NCBI GenBank assembly: GCA_001464865.1
Contig: LNEG01000115.1
Span: 40,351 to 104,350 of the forward strand
Origin: Burkholderiales bacterium Ga0074133
GTDB lineage: Bacteria; Pseudomonadota; Gammaproteobacteria; Burkholderiales; Burkholderiaceae_C
DNA length: 64,000 bases
Direction of reading: 5' to 3'
The notes under the pieces were generated by a model. It was not told where the DNA came from, made no database searches, and saw only the letters and a list, made by a program, of their open reading frames with translations. Numbering within the stretch: position 1 is the stretch's first letter; each line of letters starts with the position of its first letter. Made by a program: the position numbers and the translations under genes. This document shows positions 1-8,063 of the stretch, piece by piece.

Positions 1-555
1 TTGCAGGATGGCCCCAGCGCCGATTTGACGGCTGCCCGCGCAGCCTGGCCGGGGTGCCGTGTCGCCATTGCCTACCGGTTTGCCGGCCCGTCGGCGTGCG
101 ACAGTTTCGCATCAACCGGGGCCCTGGTGGTGCGTGAACCGCTGGACGACCCCTCGCTCGGGGCGTGGCTGGCAACACTGGAGGCATCCCGGGCGGACCG
201 CGCAGGCCAGGCTGGTCTGGGCCAAGGGAGCAGCGGCCAGGGCGCTGGTGCGCAGATTGACCCTGCCATGAGCGGGCAGGCCACGGCGAGCCCGCCGCCG
301 CGCCGTTTCGACGATGCCACCCTGACGGAGTTTGCGGGCCTGTCGTCCGATGTGGCATGCGACTGCCCCGGCCACCTGGCCGAGCTGCTGCTGCAACTGG
401 CCAGTTTTGAAACCTACAGTGCCGAGTGCGCCAGTCGCAGTCCTGCCGACGCCGAGCTGCATGCCCAGCTCCACCACACCGCCGGAATGGCACGCGCCAT
501 GTTCGAAACCGCGCTGGAACGCGTGGCGTTGGCAGAAGGCTGGCCCTTGCCCTGA
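1..555 (+). CDS. C-terminal part of a probable MerR-family regulator (5' end outside window)
   Basis: The reading frame is open from base 1, so the N-terminus lies outside the window and the TTG at base 1 is not claimed as a start. About 184 residues are visible. The first 60 look like the end of a Rossmann-like or cobalamin-binding-like fold. A Gly/Ala/Gln-rich linker follows, then a conserved-looking helical tail with the motif CDCPGHLAELLLQLASFE. From memory, that tail resembles the C-terminus of Comamonadaceae MerR/B12-binding regulators of the LitR/CarH type. The DNA-binding domain is not visible, so the call is an inference. It could also be an unrelated sensor protein. Confidence 0.5.
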   Translation: MQDGPSADLTAARAAWPGCRVAIAYRFAGPSACDSFASTGALVVREPLDDPSLGAWLATLEASRADRAGQAGLGQGSSGQGAGAQIDPAMSGQATASPPPRRFDDATLTEFAGLSSDVACDCPGHLAELLLQLASFETYSAECASRSPADAELHAQLHHTAGMARAMFETALERVALAEGWPLP

Positions 556-641
556 CCATCGCCCCGCCTACACGCGGCCAACGGCCTGCACGCCGTTGCG
601 TCCCGGCCACCCACGATCCACCACCTTCGAGCTATCGCACC

Positions 642-1034
642 ATGACCCATGCCCTCGCTGTGCTCAGTACCGCCTTGCTTTTCGGCGGCATGGCCCTCTA
701 CTCGTTTGGGTTTGCTGCGTTCCTGTTCAGCGCCCTTCCTGCGGCGCAGGCCGGTGCAGCCCTGCGCCGCGCGTTCCCGTGGTTCTACAGCTTCGTGATC
801 GCGGTGGCGGGGATGGCGGCGTTGTTCTGGTGGCCGCACAACCCGACGATGGCCGCCGTGATGGCAGCCATCAGCGCCACCACCGTCCCGGTGCGCCAGC
901 TGCTGATGCCTGCGATCAACCGGGCGACCGATGCAGGGCAACGCCGGCGTTTTCAGTGGCTCCATGGCCTGTCGGTGCTGGTCACGCTGGGGCACATCGG
1001 CGCCAGCGGCTGGGTGCTGGCATCCCTGGCCTGA
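642..1034 (+). CDS. DUF4149-like small integral membrane protein
   Basis: A 130-residue protein with about four hydrophobic segments: residues near 5-27, 45-64, 68-85 and 108-128. It is predicted to sit in the inner membrane. The charged stretch NRATDAGQRRRFQWLHG before the last segment is typical of DUF4149-type proteins, whose function is unknown. The start is the ATG at 642, because the longer frame upstream has no membrane-like character and overlaps the preceding gene. It lies 86 bp after the regulator fragment and 20 bp before the next small gene, so the three may be co-transcribed. Confidence 0.6.
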   Translation: MTHALAVLSTALLFGGMALYSFGFAAFLFSALPAAQAGAALRRAFPWFYSFVIAVAGMAALFWWPHNPTMAAVMAAISATTVPVRQLLMPAINRATDAGQRRRFQWLHGLSVLVTLGHIGASGWVLASLA

Positions 1035-1054
1035 GCCAGGGTTTCGGTGGTGTC

Positions 1055-1291
1055 ATGACGCGACGCAACTCACCCCATCTCATCGAGGACCTGGACGACC
1101 TCAGTCATCTGGATGAGCTGGTGGAGGACAAGCGGCTGGGCCAGCGTTCTGCAGCCAAGAAAAACCGGCGCAACCGCCACTACGAAAAGCAGTTCATCCG
1201 CAACACCATGAGCCATCGCGCCACTCCGATTGCCGAGCCCACAGCAGGCATTACCGACCGCCGCAGCGAACCCACTGCCGCGCATCGCTGA
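1055..1291 (+). CDS. Small basic hypothetical protein
   Basis: A 78-residue protein, soluble and highly charged, with an acidic stretch (LIEDLDDLSHLDELVEDK) followed by a basic one (KKNRRNRHYEKQFIR). No domain is recognised. The ATG at 1055 lies 20 bp after the preceding membrane-protein gene, which suggests translation from the same message. The upstream extension in the ORF track (from 332) is out-of-frame noise over other genes. The Arg/Lys/Asn-rich part could bind nucleic acid or a membrane surface, but nothing proves this. Function unknown. Confidence 0.45.
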   Translation: MTRRNSPHLIEDLDDLSHLDELVEDKRLGQRSAAKKNRRNRHYEKQFIRNTMSHRATPIAEPTAGITDRRSEPTAAHR

Positions 1292-1485
1292 CACGCCTGG
1301 CGCCGCCCTGCATGCCTGCAGCGGCGCACTGCCGTTCACCAGAGCGGGCACATGCTGTTGCCAGCAGCACTTGCAGGTCTCTTTCCTCGGTCTGCCGTCC
1401 TGCGGCGCAACCACTGCGTCGCTAAACTGGCCGGGCAACCGGTGTCCGCAAGGCCACCTTCCCACTTTTTGCCTGGAGCCCCCGC

Positions 1486-2388
1486 ATGCCCGATTCAGTG
1501 ACCTACACCCCCCCCGCCATCTGGCAATGGAACAAGGAAAACGGCGGCCAGTTCGCCAGCATCAACCGGCCTGTTGCCGGGGCTACGCACGACAAGGAGC
1601 TGCCCGTAGGGCGCCACCCGCTGCAGCTGTATTCGCTGGGCACGCCCAACGGCGTGAAGGTGACCGTGATGCTGGAAGAGCTGCTGGCGCTGGGCCACAC
1701 CGGGGCGGAGTACGACGCGTGGCTGATCCGGATCAACGAGGGTGAGCAGTTTGGCAGCGGGTTCGTGTCTGTGAACCCCAATTCCAAGATCCCCGCGCTG
1801 CTGGACCGCACCGACCCGGCCAATCCGGTGCGGGTGTTCGAGTCCGGTGCCATCCTGATGTACTTGGCCGAGAAGTTCGGTAGCGCCTTTTTGCCCACCG
1901 GCGGCGCGGCGCGGGCCGAGTGCCTGTCGTGGCTGTTCTGGCAGATGGGCAGTGCGCCGTTTGTAGGGGGCGGGTTTGGGCATTTTTATGCCTACGCGCC
2001 GGTCAAGATCGAGTACGCGATTGACCGCTATGCCATGGAGGCCAAGCGCCAGCTGGATGTGCTGAACCAGCGCCTTGCCGTGACCGAGTACGTGGCGGGC
2101 GATGCGTACACGGTGGCCGACATCGCCATCTGGCCCTGGTACGGCCTGTTGGTGAAGGGGCAGGCGTACAACGCGGGCGAGTTCTTGCAGGTGCATGAAT
2201 ACACGCATGTGGTGCGCTGGGCCGAGCAGGTGGCCAGGCGCCCGGCGGTGCAGCGTGGGCGCAAGGTGAACCGTGTTCAGGGCGACCTGGCCAGCCAGTT
2301 GCGCGAGCGGCATGAGGCCAGCGACTTTGACACCAAGACGCAGGACAAGATCGAGGCGGCTGCGGCAGCTTCTTCACCCGCACGCTGA
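1486..2388 (+). CDS. yghU: Glutathione S-transferase family disulfide-bond oxidoreductase, YghU type
   Basis: A 300-residue cytoplasmic protein matching the YghU/YfcG nu-class GSTs, which use glutathione for disulfide reduction and peroxidase activity. The N-terminal segment TYTPPAIWQWNKENGGQFASINRP is typical of YghU. A thioredoxin-like domain (about 47-130) follows, with the cis-proline segment NPNSKIPAL and the gamma-Glu-binding ESGAILMYLAEKF. The helical C-terminal domain (about 140-270) contains the usual AGDAYTVADIAIWPW. Length and order fit the family. It starts at an ATG preceded by CTGGAG. The gene lies 21 bp upstream of a second GST gene, so the two probably form a transcription unit. 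Confidence 0.93.
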   Translation: MPDSVTYTPPAIWQWNKENGGQFASINRPVAGATHDKELPVGRHPLQLYSLGTPNGVKVTVMLEELLALGHTGAEYDAWLIRINEGEQFGSGFVSVNPNSKIPALLDRTDPANPVRVFESGAILMYLAEKFGSAFLPTGGAARAECLSWLFWQMGSAPFVGGGFGHFYAYAPVKIEYAIDRYAMEAKRQLDVLNQRLAVTEYVAGDAYTVADIAIWPWYGLLVKGQAYNAGEFLQVHEYTHVVRWAEQVARRPAVQRGRKVNRVQGDLASQLRERHEASDFDTKTQDKIEAAAAASSPAR

Positions 2389-2409
2389 GTGTTGTTGCAA
2401 GGCCCCGCC

Positions 2410-3045
2410 ATGATCACTTTGTACGACTGCGCCACCGCGCCCAGCCCGCGCCGCGCGCGCATCCTGCTGGCTGAAAAGGGCATTGCCCACCACACCGTGC
2501 AGGTGGATCTGCGCAGTGGTGAACAGCTGGGCGATGCCTACCGGCAGATCAACCCGCAGTGCACGGTGCCCGCACTGCGCGCGCAGGACGATGGTGCGCT
2601 GATGACCGACAACGCCGCCATCACTGCCTACGTGGAGGCGCGCTGGCCGCAGCCGCCGCTGCTGGGCGAGACACCTGCCGAAAAGGCCGAGATCGCCAGC
2701 TGGAACTGGCGCATGGAGTTCGAGGGGCTGCAGGCCATTGCCGAGGCGCTGCGCAACAGCGCGCCCGCCATGGCCAACCGGGCGCTGCCGGGCGCGGTGG
2801 ACTACCCGCAGATCCCGGCCCTGGCCGAGCGTGGGCTGGTGCGCGTGGGGCAGTTCTTTCAGCTGCTCAACGAGCGCCTGGCGGACCGCGACTTCATTGC
2901 TGCCAACCGGTTCAGCGTAGCCGACATCACGGCGGTGGTGGCGGTGGACTTTGCCCGCGTGGTCAAGCACAAGCCGGGCGAGCAGCACCCGCACCTGCTG
3001 CGCTGGCGCGCGGCGATGGCACAGCGGCCGTCGATGGCGTTGTAG
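2410..3045 (+). CDS. Glutathione S-transferase
   Basis: A 211-residue two-domain GST. The thioredoxin-like N-domain begins MITLYDCATAPSPRRARILLAEKG and has the cis-Pro segment INPQCTVPALRA and the DNAAITAYVEARW glutathione-site segment. The all-alpha C-domain carries RFSVADITAVVAVDFAR, the usual N-capping region. It is cytoplasmic, with probable detoxification or peroxide-related activity. The start at 2410 gives a normal GST N-terminus; the GTG at 2389 would only add a non-homologous tail. It lies 21 bp after yghU. The physiological substrate cannot be told from sequence. Confidence 0.9.
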   Translation: MITLYDCATAPSPRRARILLAEKGIAHHTVQVDLRSGEQLGDAYRQINPQCTVPALRAQDDGALMTDNAAITAYVEARWPQPPLLGETPAEKAEIASWNWRMEFEGLQAIAEALRNSAPAMANRALPGAVDYPQIPALAERGLVRVGQFFQLLNERLADRDFIAANRFSVADITAVVAVDFARVVKHKPGEQHPHLLRWRAAMAQRPSMAL

Positions 3046-3077
3046 CGTTGAGGGTGCAGACTGACGGCTGATGGATT

Positions 3078-3145
3078 GCTATTAAAATAATAGCTATCAG
3101 GCATTATTTCACCTGGGCTTGCAGCCTGTTTTTCTCGAAATCGTG
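3078..3145. repeat. Dispersed AT-rich repeat, family 1 copy
   Basis: It starts with the palindrome GCTATTAAAATAATAGC and continues through CACCTGGGCTTGCAGCC to TCTCGAAATCG. The same layout recurs near 14136, 29692, 32490 and 59525: palindrome, then CCTGGACTT or similar, then a TTGAAATC-like end. The AT-rich base composition stands out from the flanking GC-rich DNA. It lies just downstream of the second GST gene and could act in transcript ending, but no U-tract is present. Confidence 0.7.
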
Positions 3146-3304
3146 CATTTCGGGGCAGTTTGGGCTGCCTGCCGTGTTCCAGCGGCCCGGTGCACTGCTG
3201 TGCGCGTCAAAGACTTGTCCGGCCTGAGCCTGCGCAGGGCCGACACGGCCCGGCGATGCAATGGGCAGATTCAGCAATTGCGCCGTCGGCCCATTCCTTG
3301 CATC

Positions 3305-3580
3305 TTTAGAACCTGTTCAATGTCTTTTTGGGGATCGCATTGGAGTGCAATCGGGAGGAGTGGATGCTTCGGATGCGCTGCATGGGCTCGTGCCCATGCA
3401 AGCAGCCGGGGCGTTCAATCACCCGATTTCACTCCAACCCTTCGGGCAAGTGCCTTGTCGGGCGGTCTGCGGCGTTGCGGCGCTTGCCAATAGCCGAGCT
3501 ATTGGCCGCGCGCCGCGCCTAGCATCCCATCCCGGCAAGGCACTTGAGCGACCCAAAAAAGACATTGAACAGGTTCTTAG
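3305..3580. mobile_element. MITE-like element with ~26-bp terminal inverted repeats
   Basis: The left end reads AGAACCTGTTCAATGTCTTT (from 3308) and the right end, on the other strand, reads the same through AGAACCTGTTCAATGTC (to 3579). The arms are about 26 bp and almost perfect, including the TTTTTGGG run. A second nested inverted pair, CAAGTGCCTTGTCGGG and CCCGGCAAGGCACTTG, lies inside. The element is about 275 bp and has no convincing gene; the ORFs 3119-3493, 3261-3602 and 3328-3522 are chance frames. The right end stops 3 bp before the LysR start codon. Non-autonomous and mobilised in trans by inference only; a target-site duplication was not recognised. Confidence 0.65.
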
Positions 3581-3583
3581 CCC

Positions 3584-4510
3584 ATGCGTCTTCGCCACAT
3601 AGAAGTTTTCAACGCCGTCATGCTTACCGGCAGCGTGAGCGCGGCGGCCCGCCTCATCAACGTCACGCAGCCAGCGGTCAGCCGCATCCTGGCGCATGCC
3701 GAGCTGCAGCTGGGGTTCCCGCTGTTCCATCGGCTCAAAGGCAAGCTGGTGCCCACCACCGAGGCGCAAACCCTGTACCCGCACATCGAGCGCCTGTTCA
3801 CCCAGCTTGACGATGTGCAGCGCCTGGCCAAAAGCCTCAAGGGCGACCAGCGCGAGGGCGAGCTGCACATCCTGAGCGTGCTGGCACTCAGCTACGAGGT
3901 ACTGCCGCGTGCGCTGCGGTTTTTCCGCCAGAAGCATCCCGATGTGAAGATCACCATCGACGCACTGCATTCGCCGCAGATCGTGTCGGCCCTGGTGCTG
4001 CAGGAGGCCGACGTAGGCTTTGTGTTCAGCGCCATCGCGCACCCCGCGCTCACGCAGGAGCACCTGGCCGATGGCCGCATGGTGTGCGTGGCGCCCAAGG
4101 GCATGCTGGCTGCGGCGCTGGTGGATGCGGGCGTGCTGCACCTGGCGGACCTGGGCGACACGCCGGTGGTGCATCTGGATGTACGCGACCCCATCGGCAC
4201 GGTGGTCAGCCACGCCTGCCGCGAGGCCGGGGTGGGCCTGCAGACCGCCATCACCGTGCAGACCTACCACGCCGCGCTGGCGCTGGCGCACCACGGCCAT
4301 GCGGTGGCCGTGATCGATACCTGCACCGCGGCGTCTGCCGATCGCAGCAAGGTCGATGTGCTGGCGCTCGCGCCGCACATTGCGGTGCCCATCAAGTCCT
4401 TGCGCACCGTCAACCGCCCCAGCTCGCTGCTGGCCAGCGCCATGACGCAGTGCATGCGCCGCGCAGTGGTGGAGACGATGGAATCGGTAGGCCTGCGCGA
4501 CGCCGAGTAG
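3584..4510 (+). CDS. LysR-family transcriptional regulator (LTTR)
   Basis: A 308-residue LTTR. The winged HTH is at about residues 3-62, with recognition region GSVSAAARLINVTQPAVSRIL, followed by the LysR co-inducer domain to about 295. The N-terminus MRLRHIEVFNAVMLTGSVS is canonical, so the ATG at 3584 is probably right even though the MITE-like repeat ends just 3 bp upstream. The ribosome-binding region therefore lies inside the repeat. The gene faces the dadA-like gene and sits beside amino acid binding protein and racemase genes. A role in amino acid or D-amino acid metabolism is inferred. It resembles OccR/NocR-type regulators in its N-terminal third, but the effector is unknown. Confidence 0.9.
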   Translation: MRLRHIEVFNAVMLTGSVSAAARLINVTQPAVSRILAHAELQLGFPLFHRLKGKLVPTTEAQTLYPHIERLFTQLDDVQRLAKSLKGDQREGELHILSVLALSYEVLPRALRFFRQKHPDVKITIDALHSPQIVSALVLQEADVGFVFSAIAHPALTQEHLADGRMVCVAPKGMLAAALVDAGVLHLADLGDTPVVHLDVRDPIGTVVSHACREAGVGLQTAITVQTYHAALALAHHGHAVAVIDTCTAASADRSKVDVLALAPHIAVPIKSLRTVNRPSSLLASAMTQCMRRAVVETMESVGLRDAE

Positions 4511-4542
4511 GGCTTTGTTCGGGCGGGTTCAACAGGCCTTCA

Positions 4543-4613
4543 ACCGTTCACGCGGAGCTTGTCGAAGCGCCGCGCGAGGCTTCGACCTTTCGACAAGTCC
4601 AGTACGGGCGAGC
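4543..4613. repeat. REP-like palindromic repeat
   Basis: The sequence contains GAGCTTGTCGAAGC followed, after a GC-rich loop, by GGCTTCGACCTTTCGACAAG and AGTACGGGCGAGCGC. It folds into a hairpin of the AGCTTGTCGAAG/CTTCGACAAG kind, common as intergenic REP sequences in proteobacteria. It sits between the convergent LysR and dadA-like genes, a usual place for REP elements, where it may stabilise or end transcripts. Confidence 0.6.
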
Positions 4614-4686
4614 GCATCCCAAAGGGGGCGTCAAGCATCAAGGATGCCGGGTCAGCATCGCAGGCTGTCGCCCGCCTGCACCAGCG

Positions 4687-5916
4687 TCAAGCTGCGGTGG
4701 CCAGCAGCTCCACCACCTGCGCGGCCGTGCCGAAGGCCAGCGTAAATCCCAGCGCGCCGTGGCCGGTGTTGAGCAGCAGGTTGGCCGGTGCCCCGGGGTG
4801 CCGCCCCACCAGCGGCACGCCCGTGGGTGTGGCGGGGCGCATGCCCGTCCAGGGGTGCATCTCGGTGAACGTGCTGCAGCCCGGAAACAGCGCCTGGGTG
4901 GCCTCGCGCAGGCTGTGGATGCGTGCGGGCGGAATGCGGTCGTCGTGCCCCACCAGCTCGGCCATGCCCGCCACGCGCAGCCGCTGGCCGATGCGTGCAA
5001 ACACCACCTTGCGCGCGGCGTCGGTCACGTTGACGCGCGGCGCTGCGCCGGGTGCGCCGGTGGTGTCCAGCGTGATGCTGTAGCCCTTGAGCGGATAAAT
5101 CGGCAGCCGGAAACCCAGGGTCTGCGCCACCGCGTGGCTGGCGCTGCCCAGGGCCAGCACAAACTGCTGCGCCTCGATGTCGCCCACGCTGGTCCTGACG
5201 GCGGTGATGCGCTGCGCTGTGCCCACCAAGCCGTGTGCAAAGCCCAGCACGCGCGCCCCCAGCACAAAGCGCACGCCACGCGCCGCCAGCAGCTTTTGCA
5301 GGCCCTGGCATACCGCCAGGCAGTCGGCTGCGCATTCGCTGGGCGTGTAGATAGCGCCTGCAATGTGGGGCTGGTAGTGGGCCAACGCTGGTTCGATGTC
5401 TGCGCACTGCTGGGCCGATACGGCCTCTTGTGTGCTGCCCCAGGGGCGCTGCAGCTCCATCTGCCGGCGGGCGGCATCCAGGCCCGCGGCCGTGTCGTAC
5501 AGCACCAGCTTGCCGGTGCGCGAGAAGTCGCAGTCGATCTGCTCGGCCTGCAGCATGGCCTCAAAGCCGTGGCGGCTGAGCGCTGCCAGCGCCAGCAGGC
5601 GCTGTGTGCTGTGCTCCGACGTGCTCTGGTTGCAGGCCTGCAGAAACTCGATGCCCCAGCGCCACTGGTGGGTGTCCCACTGCGGGCGCAGCTTGAGGGG
5701 CGAGCGGGGCGACAGCAGCAGCTTGGGCAGCTGGCGCCAGATGCTGGCATCTGCCAGGGGCTGCACGTAGCTGTAGCTCAGCTGTGCGCCGTTGCCGCCG
5801 CTGGCGCCAGCGCCGGGCTGGGCCTGGTCGATCACGGTGACCTGCATGCCGCGCTGCGCAAGTGCGTACGCGGTGGCCAGGCCCACGATGCCTGCGCCGA
5901 GGACACATACCTGCAT
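4687..5916 (-). CDS. dadA: D-amino acid dehydrogenase (DadA-like FAD oxidoreductase)
   Basis: A 409-residue protein of the DAO superfamily. It begins MQVCVLGAGIVGLATAYALA, the dinucleotide-binding GxGxxG motif, which decides the start at 5916; the ORF-track extension to 6162 is not protein-like. The C-terminal block PWTGMRPATPTGVPLVGRHP and the NTGHGALGFTLAFG stretch match DadA small subunits, which oxidise D-amino acids to 2-oxo acids and pass electrons to quinones. It is predicted to be peripheral on the inner membrane. It is divergent from a GltI-like binding protein and an Asp/Glu racemase, a context that fits D-amino acid use. Substrate range cannot be read from sequence. Confidence 0.85.
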   Translation of the reverse strand: MQVCVLGAGIVGLATAYALAQRGMQVTVIDQAQPGAGASGGNGAQLSYSYVQPLADASIWRQLPKLLLSPRSPLKLRPQWDTHQWRWGIEFLQACNQSTSEHSTQRLLALAALSRHGFEAMLQAEQIDCDFSRTGKLVLYDTAAGLDAARRQMELQRPWGSTQEAVSAQQCADIEPALAHYQPHIAGAIYTPSECAADCLAVCQGLQKLLAARGVRFVLGARVLGFAHGLVGTAQRITAVRTSVGDIEAQQFVLALGSASHAVAQTLGFRLPIYPLKGYSITLDTTGAPGAAPRVNVTDAARKVVFARIGQRLRVAGMAELVGHDDRIPPARIHSLREATQALFPGCSTFTEMHPWTGMRPATPTGVPLVGRHPGAPANLLLNTGHGALGFTLAFGTAAQVVELLATAA

Positions 5917-6256
5917 GTTGTGATGGTGTGTTGTGGTTGGGGTGACACCCAATGTAGGGTGTGGGCAAGGCCTTGAACAATGCCAATGCAGTGCGTACCC
6001 ATGCCGCCAGGTTATGCCCGTGCACCGATGCATGGTGATGCATGGCCACGTGCCCAATGCGGCTGAAGGGAGTGCAGACCGCGATGGAGAAGGGCACCCT
6101 GCTGGTGCGACGGTGTGCACCAGATTGGCGGCATAACTTTTCGTCATGGATACCCCGTGCAAATGAATTGTTCAAGTGCGGCGCGAATTCCTACAGTGCC
6201 CCTGCGTTCCGGTTTTTCAGATCATCCACCTGCATTTTTTCCGCAAAGGGATTCGC
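5917..6256. other. Divergent intergenic regulatory region, dadA-like / GltI-like genes
   Basis: About 340 bp without a credible gene. It must hold the promoters for both divergent genes. A partial long-range inverted repeat is visible: GTTATGCC followed by GTGCACC near 6012-6026, and GTGTGCACC followed by GGCATAAC near 6113-6136. A tandem ATGCATGGTGATGCATGG lies near 6029-6046. These could be operator sites, perhaps for the nearby LysR protein, but neither the regulator nor the promoter boxes can be assigned. Confidence 0.35.
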
Positions 6257-7147
6257 ATGAAGCTCTCCGCCATCACCTCCGCCGCCATCGTTGCCACCGG
6301 CTTGCTGGCCAGCACCCTGGCCAGTGCCGACACCCTCAAGAAGATTGCCGAGTCCGGCAAGATCACGCTGGCCTACCGCGAGTCTTCGGTGCCGTTCAGC
6401 TACCTGTCGGGCCCCGGCGCGCCGGTGGGCTTTTCAGTCGATATCTCCAACGCGGTGGTGGATGCCGTGAAGAAGCGCCTCAACAATCCGGCCCTCAAGG
6501 TCGAGCTGCAGGCCGTCACGTCGGCAAACCGCATTCCGCTGCTGACCAACGGCACGATTGATCTGGAGTGCGGCTCCACCACCAACAACAGCGTGCGTGG
6601 CAAAGACGTGCAGTTCGCCATCAACCATTTCTACACCGGCACGCGTTTGCTCACCAAAAAGTCGTCGGGCGTGAAGAACTATGCCGACCTGGCCAAGAAG
6701 AAGGTGGCCAGCACCACGGGTACCACCAACGCGCAGGTGATCCGCAAGTACAACCGCGACAACAACCTGGACATGGACATCATCCTGGGCAAGGACCACG
6801 ACGACTCCCTGCTGCTGGTGGACAGTGGCCGTGCCGAGGCGTTCGCGATGGACGACATCCTGCTGTTTGGCCTGATGGGCAACGCCCGCAACCCGGCCGA
6901 CTGGGTGGTGGTGGGCGATTCCCTGCAGGTCGAGCCCTACGCCTGCATGATGCGCAAGGACGACCCGCAGTTCCAGGCGCTGGTCAATGGCGTGATCGGC
7001 GGGATGATGAAGTCGGGCGACTTCGAGAAGCTCTACAACAAGTGGTTCATGTCGCCCATTGCACCGCGCGGCCAGAACCTGAACCTGGCCATGAGCAAGG
7101 AGCTGCGCGAGAACCTGGCGGCGCAGAGCGACAAGCCTGCGCAGTAG
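6257..7147 (+). CDS. Amino acid ABC transporter substrate-binding protein, GltI-like
   Basis: A 296-residue periplasmic solute-binding protein. The signal peptide MKLSAITSAAIVATGLLASTLASA is cleaved before DTLKK. The PBP family-3 fold follows, with the GltI-type motifs ESSVPFSYL, DLECGSTTNN, ASTTGTTNAQVIRKYN and FAMDDILL. The family binds glutamate and aspartate for an ABC importer. The start at 6257 is preceded by AAAGGGATTCGC. It lies 12 bp upstream of the racemase gene, so co-transcription is likely. No permease or ATPase gene is nearby, so it must pair with a transporter elsewhere or act as a scavenging or sensing protein. Confidence 0.9.
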   Translation: MKLSAITSAAIVATGLLASTLASADTLKKIAESGKITLAYRESSVPFSYLSGPGAPVGFSVDISNAVVDAVKKRLNNPALKVELQAVTSANRIPLLTNGTIDLECGSTTNNSVRGKDVQFAINHFYTGTRLLTKKSSGVKNYADLAKKKVASTTGTTNAQVIRKYNRDNNLDMDIILGKDHDDSLLLVDSGRAEAFAMDDILLFGLMGNARNPADWVVVGDSLQVEPYACMMRKDDPQFQALVNGVIGGMMKSGDFEKLYNKWFMSPIAPRGQNLNLAMSKELRENLAAQSDKPAQ

Positions 7148-7159
7148 GCTGGGCGACAC

Positions 7160-7936
7160 ATGTCTGTTGCGACCGCAAGCCACCTGCCCACCCCGCAGGT
7201 GGTGGGAATCCTGGGCGGCATGGGCCCGGCAGCCGGGGCTGATTTTGTGCGCCTGTTCGTGCAGGCCTGCACGGCGCGCATGGAGGCGCTGGGCATTCCG
7301 GTGCACGACCAGGCCTACCCCGAGCACTGGCTGGCCCAGGTGCCCATCCCTGACCGCACCGCCGCGCTGCACGACACGCGTCCGGGTGCGCACCAGCCTG
7401 CAGACCCGATGCTGCAGGCCACCGGGCGGCTCGCAGCGCTGGGCGCACGCGTGGTGGCGATTGCCTGCAACACCGCGCACGCCTGGCACGGCATCCTGCA
7501 GCAGCGGTTTCCGCAGATGCTGGTGTTGCATGGCGTGCAGGAGGTGGTGGCGGATCTCGCAGCCCGCCAGGTGCGCGGGGTGGGCCTGCTGGCCACGCGT
7601 GGCGCGTACGACGCAGGCCTGTACCAGCGCGAGCTGGAGCACGCGCGCATCGACTGCTTTGTTCCGCAGGACCACGAGCAGGAGCAGCTGATGCAGGGCA
7701 TCTACGACGGCGTGAAGGCGGGTAACTACCCGCTGGCACGGGAGCGCTTCGAGGCGGTGTCCATTGCGCTGCGGGAGCGCTATGGCGTGACCACGCTGAT
7801 CATGGGGTGCACCGAGATCCCGCTGGCCCTGTCAGAGCAGCCACGGCTGCAGGGCCTGGCGCTGGTGAACCCGTCGGTGGTGCTGGCATCGGCCTTGGCA
7901 CGCCACGCTTACCGCAGCACGGTGCCATCGGCCTGA
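7160..7936 (+). CDS. Aspartate/glutamate racemase family protein
   Basis: A 258-residue cofactor-independent Asp/Glu racemase. It has GILGGMGPAAGADF at the N-terminus and the two catalytic cysteines in AIACNTAHAW (about residue 105) and LIMGCTEIPLAL (about residue 217). This class interconverts L- and D-aspartate or glutamate through Cys/Cys acid-base chemistry. It is cytoplasmic. The ATG at 7160 follows the binding protein gene by 12 bp. With the divergent DadA-like enzyme and two Glu/Asp-type binding proteins, it suggests conversion between acidic amino acid enantiomers. Asp versus Glu specificity is not decidable here. Confidence 0.9.
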   Translation: MSVATASHLPTPQVVGILGGMGPAAGADFVRLFVQACTARMEALGIPVHDQAYPEHWLAQVPIPDRTAALHDTRPGAHQPADPMLQATGRLAALGARVVAIACNTAHAWHGILQQRFPQMLVLHGVQEVVADLAARQVRGVGLLATRGAYDAGLYQRELEHARIDCFVPQDHEQEQLMQGIYDGVKAGNYPLARERFEAVSIALRERYGVTTLIMGCTEIPLALSEQPRLQGLALVNPSVVLASALARHAYRSTVPSA

Positions 7937-8063
7937 TGAGGCCTGCAGTGCGGCGTGCGCCCTGAGCCCTGAGCCAGGGTTGGGCAGCACCCGATCAGCT
8001 TGTTCAGCGTTGCCCCAGGCCCTCGAGATTCGGGCTGGCAACACATCCACAAAGGTGAGAGTC

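Noticed and set aside
3119-3602. Short ORFs inside the MITE-like element
   Set aside because: They overlap each other in different frames, have no ribosome-binding site and include the inverted repeat ends.
4084-5976. 630-residue plus-strand ORF across the dadA-like gene
   Set aside because: It is antisense to a gene with clear FAD-binding motifs; its translation is Ala/Gly/Arg/His-rich without any domain, as expected for a shadow in GC-rich DNA.
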